Source: Verrucomicrobiota bacterium
Lineage (GTDB): Bacteria > Chlamydiota > Chlamydiia > Chlamydiales > FEN-1388
Direction: 5' to 3'
Assembly: GCA_018239705.1 (NCBI GenBank)
Contig: JAFEGS010000095.1
Location: 1 to 5,096, forward strand
DNA: 5,096 bases
Below, piece after piece: positions 1 through 5,091 of the stretch. A program made the translations under genes and the position numbers. Each line of letters begins with the position of its first letter. The first letter of the stretch is position 1. Below the pieces are notes generated by a model that did not search any database, had not been told where the DNA came from, and saw only the letters and a list, made by a program, of their open reading frames with translations.

Positions 1-636
1 GTGTATATCAAAAGAGGGCATGCTGCTATAGGGAAGCATGATCTCCTTGGCCTGCTTTCCTTCAAGCGAGAGCACGCCAAAAATGAGCTCTGCTTCATCC
101 TGGTGCAGAAGCCCTTTACCGCTCTGGTTCTGGAGGATGTGTCTGAGCTCTTCGCTTGTTGGAGGCTTGCCTGCTTTCAAAAAGAAGAAGAGGAGCCTTG
201 AGAGGAAGTTAGAGCCTTCAGTAATGACCAGACGAAAGGGGGTAGTGATCTTTTGCAGTATTTCGAGTGAGGGGGCGCTTGCAACGGCTAGTGGCTCATT
301 GTGGAGTAGCCCTATATACTTTGGGAGGAGCTCTCCAAAGGTCAAGATCAACACAAGAGGCAAACCTACCTTTAAAATCCATCCACCAAACTGCTCAAAA
401 AGGTCTGAAGAGACGTTTTGTAGCAAGACGTTTACGATGGTGTTGATCATGAAAATAGTAACGAGGAGGCTTGTCGATCGCTTGAGAAGGCGTGCCACTC
501 TTCGCTTGCTTGGATCGCGACTCGAGCGGTAGCTTTTTATTCGGGAAGAGGAAAGGGAGAAGAAAGCGACTTCTGAGCAGGAACAAAAGGCAGATAGGAG
601 TGTGAGTAGAGCTATAGCTAATCCATGATATATCAT
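1..636 (-). CDS. CNNM/CorC-family (DUF21, HlyC-like) membrane protein, 3' end cut by window edge
   Basis: I translated the minus strand from the ATG at 636-634 and found 212 codons open to base 1, with no stop. The protein matches the DUF21/CNNM transmembrane domain of the CorC/HlyC 'hemolysin-like' family, now regarded as Mg2+ or divalent-cation transporters of the inner membrane. Visible features are a hydrophobic helix at residues 4-18 leading into CSCSEVAFFSLSSSRIK (18-34; family pattern SGSE.A.FSL...R), a helix with MINTIVNV (63-70), and a third helix ending in TFGELLPKYI (99-108). An amphipathic stretch follows, then SEELRHIL (161-168) and the linker EAELIFGVLSLEGKQAKEIM (181-200), which normally precedes two CBS domains and a CorC_HlyC domain. 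Those would lie left of base 1. The start overlaps the upstream stop as ATGA, which suggests translational coupling, with GAGATAGAG just upstream. Family is confident; the transported ion and any haemolytic activity are not shown. Confidence 0.88.
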   Translation of the reverse strand, partial: MIYHGLAIALLTLLSAFCSCSEVAFFSLSSSRIKSYRSSRDPSKRRVARLLKRSTSLLVTIFMINTIVNVLLQNVSSDLFEQFGGWILKVGLPLVLILTFGELLPKYIGLLHNEPLAVASAPSLEILQKITTPFRLVITEGSNFLSRLLFFFLKAGKPPTSEELRHILQNQSGKGLLHQDEAELIFGVLSLEGKQAKEIMLPYSSMPSFDIH

Positions 637-929
637 TGCTCTATCTCACTGGGAACATAGATTTTTTTATATCCTTCGGGAACGAGGCCAATATTTTTGA
701 TCAAGACAAGCTCAATCCAGGCGGGGTCGCTCTGGCTCGTTACCTGCAGTTTGAGCTCTGCTTGCAGCGCCCTTGCCTGCACCGTTTTTTGCCGCAAATC
801 ATCGGCCTGATGCTGAAACAGAGCAATCTCTTTTTCGAGCACCTTTGCTCCCTGCTCATAAATCCCAAGGCAGAGGATAGCAAGCCCTGCTACCCACCAC
901 CACTCAAAAAAAAGATCTGTTAGGCGCAT
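633..929 (-). CDS. Small DivIC/FtsB-like (septum formation initiator type) membrane coiled-coil protein
   Basis: This 98-residue protein has a short cytoplasmic N-terminus, one transmembrane helix (about residues 9-23, rich in Trp, Leu and Ala), and then a charged, Leu/Ala/Gln-rich stretch (about 26-64) with coiled-coil character. It ends in a segment with SDPAWIE (67-73) and GLVPEGYKKIYV (81-92). That order, and a 'DP.(W/Y)IE ... lG.vpeG' tail, is typical of the DivIC/FtsB family, whose members bridge FtsL and FtsQ in the divisome. FtsB proteins are usually about 90-105 residues, so the length fits. The start lies 1 nt after the dcd stop (TAAGATG), with AGGG seven bases before the ATG, and the stop overlaps the next start by ATGA, so it is translated within the cluster. 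Similarity is at the level of architecture and tail motif; FtsL or an unrelated coiled-coil protein is possible. A division role is inference. Confidence 0.7.
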   Translation of the reverse strand: MRLTDLFFEWWWVAGLAILCLGIYEQGAKVLEKEIALFQHQADDLRQKTVQARALQAELKLQVTSQSDPAWIELVLIKNIGLVPEGYKKIYVPSEIEQ

Positions 930-930
930 C

Positions 931-1494
931 TTAAACCCTAGGGACTACAATGCCTACCTGATTCATATATTTGCCGTCTCTATCAGCATAGGTCACATCA
1001 GGAGCAGCTCCTTCAAAGAAGATGACCTGGGCAATGCCTTCGCCGGCATAGATTTTTGCAGGAAGCGGTGTTGTGTTGGAAATCTCAATCGTAACATAGC
1101 CTCTCCAGCCCGGCTCAAAAGGGGTTACATTGACAATGATCCCGCATCTGGCGTAGGTCGATTTGCCGATACAAAACGCAAGTACAGTGTCAGGAATGCG
1201 GAAATATTCGATACTTCGGGCGAGAGCAAAGGAATTTGGAGGGATGATGCACTCTGATGCATTTATGTCGACAAAGGCATCTGGGCGAAACTGCTTTGGA
1301 TCGACGACGCTATTGTAGACGTTTGTGAAAACTTTAAACTCCTCGGCAACGCGTATGTCATACCCAAAGCTTGAAAGGCCATAGCTGACAACTTTATTGC
1401 CAGATTCATTGTAGCGGACCAGATGGTCGACGAAGGGTTCGATGATGCCGGCAGATAGCGCCTGCGAGCGGATCCAGTGATCAGGTTTTACCAT
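931..1494 (-). CDS. dcd: dCTP deaminase
   Basis: The 187-residue product is close to the usual 185-195 of bacterial dCTP deaminases, which convert dCTP to dUTP and ammonia in the cytoplasm as the first step of the dCTP route to dTTP. Visible signatures are SSFGYDIR (41-48), GKSTYARCGIIVNVTPFEPGW (110-130) and YVTIEISN (133-140), where E137 aligns with the catalytic Glu of the E. coli enzyme. The glycine-rich stretch YAGEGIAQVIFF (149-160) follows, and the C-terminal GKYMNQVG (174-181) matches the nucleotide-covering tail of the family. The enzyme is normally a homotrimer. It looks complete, with no missing key residue. Whether it is monofunctional or also hydrolyses dUTP, as some homologues do, cannot be read from the sequence. 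The ATG at 1494 has only a weak GAGA upstream. It lies 30 nt after the Nudix gene and 1 nt before the FtsB-like gene. Confidence 0.96.
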   Translation of the reverse strand: MVKPDHWIRSQALSAGIIEPFVDHLVRYNESGNKVVSYGLSSFGYDIRVAEEFKVFTNVYNSVVDPKQFRPDAFVDINASECIIPPNSFALARSIEYFRIPDTVLAFCIGKSTYARCGIIVNVTPFEPGWRGYVTIEISNTTPLPAKIYAGEGIAQVIFFEGAAPDVTYADRDGKYMNQVGIVVPRV

Positions 1495-1524
1495 GGTTGT
1501 TTCTCGTGGGTTTTGTTGTTTTGC

Positions 1525-2043
1525 CTAATGATACCTGCTACGCAAATTTATCGGAAGGCCTAGTCGGGCAAGGATATAGCGCAGTGCAAGAATGGGATGA
1601 GATACCAGCAGCTTGAGACAGGTAAAGTAGGTTATGCTTGTAATGTACTCACAGATAGGTTGCGGGAGGTCTTTCAGTGCTGCCTCAATCCATTCCTCGT
1701 GTAAAAAAAAGGTTATAATGGGGAGTTCATGTACCGGCCAGAAACGCACGTCAAGGCTCTCTTCCTGCGGGCTAGGCTCTTGGGAGTCGGCTACAGGAGA
1801 GCATTCGAAGACGAATGTGTCTCTGGTTAAACGATTTATGGGGAGCCACGTGCCAATTTTGCGGCGTATAGTGACTTTAAGTCCTGTCTCCTCAAACACT
1901 TCGCGAAGAGTAGCCTCTTCCGGGCTCTCTCCTGGATCGATACCTCCACCGGGCAAAACCCATAGTGGGACGTCCCTACGCTTAATCAGGAGGACCTTTT
2001 TGCGATCGGGAGAAAAAATAATTCCAATACCTGCTTCTTTCAT
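1525..2043 (-). CDS. Nudix hydrolase with hydrophobic/basic C-terminal extension
   Basis: The 172-residue product begins with a beta strand typical of the fold (GIGIIF, 5-10) and carries a perfect Nudix box: G33, E39, then REVFEETGL (47-55), fitting G-x5-E-x7-REU-x-EE-x-GU. Glu51 and Glu52 are the expected metal ligands. PLWVLPGGG (26-34) is the usual lead-in. Nudix enzymes hydrolyse nucleoside diphosphates linked to another moiety; substrates range from oxidised dNTPs to Ap4A, sugar nucleotides and capped RNA, and the box does not tell which. After the catalytic fold (to about residue 125) there is an extra tail of about 45 residues with hydrophobic patches and basic residues (about 131-172). 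The start at 2043 is the first possible ATG, because an in-frame TAG lies seven codons upstream. There is no clear Shine-Dalgarno. It heads the minus-strand cluster and is a plausible partner of dcd in nucleotide metabolism. Confidence 0.93.
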   Translation of the reverse strand: MKEAGIGIIFSPDRKKVLLIKRRDVPLWVLPGGGIDPGESPEEATLREVFEETGLKVTIRRKIGTWLPINRLTRDTFVFECSPVADSQEPSPQEESLDVRFWPVHELPIITFFLHEEWIEAALKDLPQPICEYITSITYFTCLKLLVSHPILALRYILARLGLPINLRSRYH

Positions 2044-2057
2044 AATGGCCGATATGA

Positions 2058-2063
2058 TATACT
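2058..2063 (+). promoter_or_regulatory. Possible -10 element for tRNA-Leu
   Basis: TATACT (5 of 6 matches to TATAAT) lies 15 nt before the tRNA 5' end, which suits a start near 2070. The hexamer 17 bp upstream, TTCTTT at 2035-2040, matches TTGACA poorly, so the promoter call is weak. The same AT-rich patch reads TATCAT on the minus strand (2059-2054) and could be the -10 of the Nudix gene, leaving a leader of only a few bases. Confidence 0.35.
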
Positions 2064-2078
2064 ACTTCTTACATTCTT

Positions 2079-2160
2079 GCCCAGGTGGTGAAATTGGCAG
2101 ACACGCCAGACTTAGGATCTGGTGCCGTGAGGCGTGTAGGTTCGAGTCCTATCCTGGGCA
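2079..2160 (+). tRNA. tRNA-Leu (anticodon UAG)
   Basis: The 82-nt cloverleaf folds by hand. The acceptor stem GCCCAGG (2079-2085) pairs perfectly with CCTGGGC (2153-2159), with discriminator A at 2160. The D stem GTG/CAC (2088-2090/2102-2104) encloses a loop with GG at 2096-2097. The anticodon stem CCAGA/TCTGG (2106-2110/2118-2122) carries loop CTTAGGA, giving anticodon TAG at 2113-2115, which reads CUN leucine codons. A long variable arm (about 2123-2135, GCC/GGC stem) is the class II feature expected of leucine tRNAs. The T stem GTAGG/CCTAT (one G-U pair) carries loop TTCGAGT. The 3' CCA is not encoded (TTT follows), so the cell must add it with a nucleotidyltransferase. It is transcribed divergently from the Nudix cluster and in the same direction as the MATE gene. 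Confidence 0.97.
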
Positions 2161-2172
2161 TTTTTCTTTTTC
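2161..2172 (+). terminator. T-rich tract after tRNA, possible terminator
   Basis: The tRNA acceptor stem is followed at once by TTTTTCTTTTTC. A GC-rich stem followed by a U-run resembles an intrinsic terminator and could release transcription after the tRNA, or simply be a processing site. There is no separate hairpin between the tRNA and the T-tract. Confidence 0.3.
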
Positions 2173-2184
2173 CATTAAATTAAT

Positions 2185-2252
2185 GACAAACGACAAAAAC
2201 GACAAACGACATGCTTTTGTCGTTTGAACTCGCCGTATTGACAAAAAACGAG
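2185..2252 (+). repeat. Cluster of GACAAA(n)CGA(C/G) repeats upstream of the MATE gene
   Basis: The exact 10-mer GACAAACGAC occurs at 2185-2194 and 2201-2210 (16-bp period). An overlapping spaced variant GACAAAAACGAC lies at 2192-2203, and a diverged copy GACAAAAAACGAG at 2240-2252. An inverted partial copy, GTCGTTTG, sits at 2219-2226. The last direct copy overlaps the -35 hexamer of the promoter of the next gene. The arrangement could be an operator array for a regulator of the MATE gene or a small slippage-born repeat; the sequence alone does not decide. Confidence 0.6.
2203..2226. other. Inverted repeat, 9-bp stem with 6-nt loop
   Basis: CAAACGACA (2203-2211) is complementary to TGTCGTTTG (2218-2226), with loop TGCTTT between. 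The stem reuses the second copy of the direct repeat, and part of it could pair instead with the first copy at 2187-2194, giving two competing foldbacks. No T-run follows on the plus strand, so it is a poor intrinsic terminator. It lies 12 nt before the -35 box, where a repressor site could sit. Confidence 0.55.
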
Positions 2253-2266
2253 TCGCGGAATACAAC
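2238..2266 (+). promoter_or_regulatory. Sigma70-type promoter for the MATE gene
   Basis: A perfect -35 hexamer TTGACA (2238-2243) is followed after exactly 17 bp by TACAAC (2261-2266; 4 of 6 to TATAAT). Transcription would start near 2273, leaving a leader of only about 18 nt before the ATG at 2291. No Shine-Dalgarno is visible in that leader (it reads CAGCAGCAGACACTCT). Position and spacing make this the best promoter candidate in the window. Confidence 0.6.
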
Positions 2267-2290
2267 ACTGACAACAGCAGCAGACACTCT

Positions 2291-3661
2291 ATGACAGCTT
2301 CTTATACACCATCTTCAGTCCAGACACGGACCACTTTTCGCCAATTTGTTTACATGGCCGTGCCGCTCATGCTGGCGCTATGCTCGACCAGCCTTGTGGG
2401 CTTTTGCGATCGAGCTCTTTTAGCACAAAAGGCATTGACAGACCTTGGAGGGTACGTCAGTGGCTTTGTTTTGGTCTATTTTTTCCAAGTCCCTCTTATG
2501 CGACTGACAACTGTTGGGCAGGCTTTTGTAAGTTTTTATGACAGCAGCCTTGAGCGCCATCGAGTTGGTATTTCTGTTTGGCAGATGATCTGGCTCTCTC
2601 TTCTCTCCATTTTCATTGTCGTGCCTGTAGGCTATGCAGTGATGCCATTTGCATTTGGTGAAACCACTATTCAGGATTCTGCTACCAGCTATTTCACCTG
2701 GAGACTGTGGGGCATGTTTCTATTTCCTCTCCAGATGGCACTATCGGCCTTTTTTATTGGTCAAAAAAGGACAAAGGTCATACTTGTCACAACACTTGTG
2801 GCCCAGTGCCTTCATGTGGCGCTAGATTATATTCTTATTCCCTCATTGGGCGTTTTGGGAGCAGCAATAGCCTCGCTTGTTGATCAGTCACTTACCTGCT
2901 TTATCCTCTTTTTCCTCTTCTTGCAAAAAGAGCAAAGAGAGCTGTTTGGAACTGGTTGCTATCACCTTAACTGGAGCGTTTTTTGTACACAGATGCGCGC
3001 GAGCCTGCCTGTTGCGATTGCGCCGTTCATTAGCTCGTTTGCATGGGTCATTACCAGCCGCATTATGGCGCTCAATGGTGGGGACTATCTCATGGTCTTT
3101 TCCATAGGATCGACGCTGACAGTCTGCGTAACCTTTATCTCCGATGGGCTTTTGCAGGCAGTAGTTGCCTCAGTTTCAGGGGCGCTGGGTAAGAGCGATT
3201 TTTCTGCTATACGCAGGGTAGTCGTGCATGCGCTTAGCTTGCTGGCCATTACGATGCTTCTTCTGGCTATTCCCTATATCGTATACCCTCAGAGCCTGTT
3301 TTACCTGCTTTCTTTGAACCCTGAGGGAGAAGTACTTCGATGGACCTGCTACCTGTCGTGGCTCTATTTGCTTTGCCAAGGAATACAGTGGATTGGATAT
3401 GGGCTGGTAACGGCCACAAGACAAACTTCATTTTTTATCTTTACAGGGCTTCTGCAGTGGGTGACAGCATTCCTGCCGATATGGATGACCATGTGGCTGT
3501 GGCAGTGTGATGCAGGGATCTTTTGGCTTCTTGTGTCAAGCAATGCCTTGATTATTGGACTGCTTTTCTACTGGAAGGGGCGCCGGCTCATGGGTTTCAT
3601 AACTTTGCAGACTCAAGTCAAGCTTGCCAACAGCCAGCAGCCACACGACGCATACGCTTAA
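2291..3661 (+). CDS. MATE/MOP-superfamily transporter
   Basis: The 456-residue product is almost entirely hydrophobic, with about twelve predicted membrane helices, the usual length and number for MATE (NorM/DinF-type) exporters, which use a Na+ or H+ gradient to expel drugs or metabolites across the inner membrane. Visible family features are a first helix ending in FCDRALLA (38-45), with D40 where MATE proteins carry a conserved acidic residue; GQAFVSFYD (76-84) after helix 2; and LDYILIPSLGVLGAAIAS (178-195), the most diagnostic stretch, at the helix 5/6 turn. A second half (about 235-430) repeats the fold, with SLPVAIAPF at 238-246. The tail after W428 is short and polar. The start at 2291 gives a normal 17-residue cytoplasmic lead-in; Met22 is an alternative but lies in helix 1. 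No Shine-Dalgarno is seen. The substrate is unknown, and some MOP members are flippases. The last 41 codons overlap the opposing NTT gene. Confidence 0.82.
   Translation: MTASYTPSSVQTRTTFRQFVYMAVPLMLALCSTSLVGFCDRALLAQKALTDLGGYVSGFVLVYFFQVPLMRLTTVGQAFVSFYDSSLERHRVGISVWQMIWLSLLSIFIVVPVGYAVMPFAFGETTIQDSATSYFTWRLWGMFLFPLQMALSAFFIGQKRTKVILVTTLVAQCLHVALDYILIPSLGVLGAAIASLVDQSLTCFILFFLFLQKEQRELFGTGCYHLNWSVFCTQMRASLPVAIAPFISSFAWVITSRIMALNGGDYLMVFSIGSTLTVCVTFISDGLLQAVVASVSGALGKSDFSAIRRVVVHALSLLAITMLLLAIPYIVYPQSLFYLLSLNPEGEVLRWTCYLSWLYLLCQGIQWIGYGLVTATRQTSFFIFTGLLQWVTAFLPIWMTMWLWQCDAGIFWLLVSSNALIIGLLFYWKGRRLMGFITLQTQVKLANSQQPHDAYA
3536..3661. other. 126-bp convergent gene overlap (MATE / NTT 3' ends)
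   Basis: The plus-strand MATE stop (TAA, 3659-3661) lies inside the minus-strand NTT gene, and the NTT stop (TGA, 3538-3536) lies inside the MATE gene. The shared 126 bp encode MATE residues 416-456 and NTT residues 465-505. MATE's last hydrophobic helix (about 419-428) faces the polar NTT tail, and the end of NTT's last helix (about 465-477) faces the polar MATE tail. No intergenic terminator exists between the genes. Confidence 0.85.
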
Positions 3662-5053
3662 GCAGACAATAGCCAGATAGGGCGCTACACTGGTAAGGCT
3701 TCCGGCAGTGATGAAGAGAAACATCTGCTGGAAGAAGGCGCCGCCAGATTTTCCGAGACGTCCGCCAACGATCTCAACAGCTGCCTTTCCTTTACTTTTA
3801 GATTCAGGATCGAGCGGGATGTAGCACATCTCTTTCGTCGAGTCAACGAGAGAGTATTTGATCGATTTGGTCACCACAATCTGGAAAAAACCGACCCAGG
3901 CAGCAAGGAGCGTCGGTGTAATGCCAAAGAGGGTAAAAATAGAGGACTCAAGTTCGGTTTTAAAGGTAACGAGGGTAAAGAAAAAGAGCCCTGTGGATGC
4001 AATGACAAGAGGTGTCAAGGAGGCGCTGAAGTACCAGCCACAAAGCCTCACAATATTGGTGCCGATGATCATAAAGGCCACAGTTGTAAAGCCTGTGATC
4101 ATCGAGACGCGGCCCATAAAGGCGCTATAGTCGTTTTGTGTGGCGTAGATGCTTCGCAGCTGTTCATGCCAAAGTCCCTCGATAACATTCTCTGAGATGC
4201 CATAGCAGATCACGATGAGCGCGATATACCCTAAATGTTTTGACTTACTGAGAAAGAGAAAGCTCTCTTTTAAAGAGGGTTTTGTTTTTGTTTTGTCATG
4301 TACGATGGTAGCGCTTACGTTATGGGTGCGAAAGATCCAGCGATGGATATAAATGATTGCCATTCCCGAGAGGAGAACTAAGCCCATGAGGTAGTTAAGG
4401 GTCGTTCCCCAAGGGTCTGCTCCATTGAGACTATGAGACTGTGCTTGTGAGAAGAAGGTGGTAGTGAGCCCGGCGAGTACTGGGGCAAAATTTGCTAAAA
4501 GCCCAAAAAGGGGATAGAAGCGCTTAGCCTCCTTCAGGGTAGCGATATCGTTGGCCAGCTGCCAGAAGAGAAGGGAGAGGATGACACTACCCCACAGCTC
4601 TGCCAGGACAAAAAAGAGAGCGTAGCTCCAGCAGCCGCAGACACTAAACAGCGTACTCCATCGAGGATAGAGAGAAGAGAGTGATTCGACCCATTCGCTT
4701 GAGGGGTGTAGCAGTTCCCGATTGGGGTAGATGCATGTTCCAAAAAGTCCAAAAAAGAGTAAAAATGGCCCTAATACGGCATAAAAGAGCTGCTGTCTCG
4801 TACAGAAGGTACTGAGTTTGGAGTAGATAAGTACGACAAGCAGTGCTCCTGGCACAGTCCCTATCAGCTTGATGAGGCTGAGAGCCTTTGCTCCTGCGGC
4901 GTAGACGATGAGCGTGTCCTTTGTGTCTCGCAAAATCTGGTAATTGAAGACGACAAAAAACATCATTAGCGAGAGGGGCAGGAACTTTTTCAGCTCGTGT
5001 AGGTGTATAGGAAAGAACCAGGCTCTTAACCCTCTAAATTCTTGCATAACCAC
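3536..5053 (-). CDS. NTT/Tlc-family nucleotide transporter (ATP/ADP translocase type)
   Basis: The 505-residue product has about twelve membrane helices and the length usual for the NTT family, which moves nucleotides across the inner membrane of intracellular bacteria; members may be ATP/ADP antiporters ('energy parasitism') or importers of several NTPs for biosynthesis. Visible signatures are FNYQILRDTKDTLIV (36-50), AELWGSVILSLLFWQLAN (151-168), EAKRFYPLFG (175-184), ENVIEGLW (288-295), KYSLVDSTKEMCYIPLD (399-415) and the highly conserved KGKAAVEIVGGRLGKSGGA (421-439). Lys45, Glu152 and Lys435 appear to match charged residues important in the plant homologue. A polar tail (about 478-505) follows the last helix and overlaps the convergent MATE gene. 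The start is GTG at 5053, with AGAGGTG about 10 nt upstream; ATG at 5047 (residue 3) is an equally acceptable start. Family is certain; the exact substrate, which differs among chlamydial paralogues, is not. Confidence 0.94.
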   Translation of the reverse strand: MVMQEFRGLRAWFFPIHLHELKKFLPLSLMMFFVVFNYQILRDTKDTLIVYAAGAKALSLIKLIGTVPGALLVVLIYSKLSTFCTRQQLFYAVLGPFLLFFGLFGTCIYPNRELLHPSSEWVESLSSLYPRWSTLFSVCGCWSYALFFVLAELWGSVILSLLFWQLANDIATLKEAKRFYPLFGLLANFAPVLAGLTTTFFSQAQSHSLNGADPWGTTLNYLMGLVLLSGMAIIYIHRWIFRTHNVSATIVHDKTKTKPSLKESFLFLSKSKHLGYIALIVICYGISENVIEGLWHEQLRSIYATQNDYSAFMGRVSMITGFTTVAFMIIGTNIVRLCGWYFSASLTPLVIASTGLFFFTLVTFKTELESSIFTLFGITPTLLAAWVGFFQIVVTKSIKYSLVDSTKEMCYIPLDPESKSKGKAAVEIVGGRLGKSGGAFFQQMFLFITAGSLTSVAPYLAIVCLSVCVVWLLAVGKLDLSLQSYETHEPAPLPVEKQSNNQGIA

Positions 5054-5061
5054 TCTCGTCG

Positions 5062-5068
5062 CACCTCT
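5062..5068 (-). promoter_or_regulatory. Shine-Dalgarno of the NTT gene
   Basis: On the minus strand AGAGGTG lies about 8-10 nt before GTG at 5053 and about 14-16 nt before ATG at 5047. The spacing favours the GTG start, although a weaker GAG nearer the ATG (plus 5054-5056 region) keeps the alternative open. Confidence 0.6.
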
Positions 5069-5085
5069 TTTTCAATTCATCACAC

Positions 5086-5091
5086 AGTATA
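5086..5091 (-). promoter_or_regulatory. Possible -10 element of the NTT gene
   Basis: The minus strand reads TATACT (5 of 6 to TATAAT), giving a start near 5079 and a leader of about 25 nt that contains the Shine-Dalgarno. The -35 region would fall beyond the right edge of the window, so the promoter cannot be completed. Confidence 0.4.

Noticed and set aside
38..532. Plus-strand open frame of 164 codons
   Set aside because: It lies antisense to the CNNM gene, is Ser/Lys/Arg-rich without any domain pattern, and the minus-strand reading has clear family motifs.
395..586. Minus-strand open frame of 63 codons
   Set aside because: It is another frame of the CNNM gene, which reads without interruption from 636 to 1; no frameshift is needed.
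636..923. Plus-strand open frame of 95 codons
   Set aside because: It is an exact antisense shadow of the FtsB-like gene, which is supported by its motifs and by tight spacing to its neighbours.
2185..2210. CRISPR-like repeat
   Set aside because: The repeats are only 10 bp with a 6-nt spacer and overlapping variants; there are no unique spacers of constant length and no cas genes.
2203..2226. Hairpin as a rho-independent terminator of the tRNA
   Set aside because: The stem is not GC-rich and no T-run follows on the plus strand; on the minus strand the following sequence is T-rich but broken by GTCG.
1634..2227. Plus-strand open frame of 197 codons
   Set aside because: It runs antisense to the Nudix gene and straight through the tRNA; its composition is that of a complementary-strand shadow.
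2079..2290. Integration site or mobile element next to the tRNA
   Set aside because: tRNA genes are common attachment sites, but there is no integrase, no second copy of the tRNA 3' end and no transposase in the window.
3858..4130. Plus-strand open frame of 90 codons inside the NTT gene
   Set aside because: It is opposite conserved NTT motifs and has no ribosome binding site or recognisable domain.
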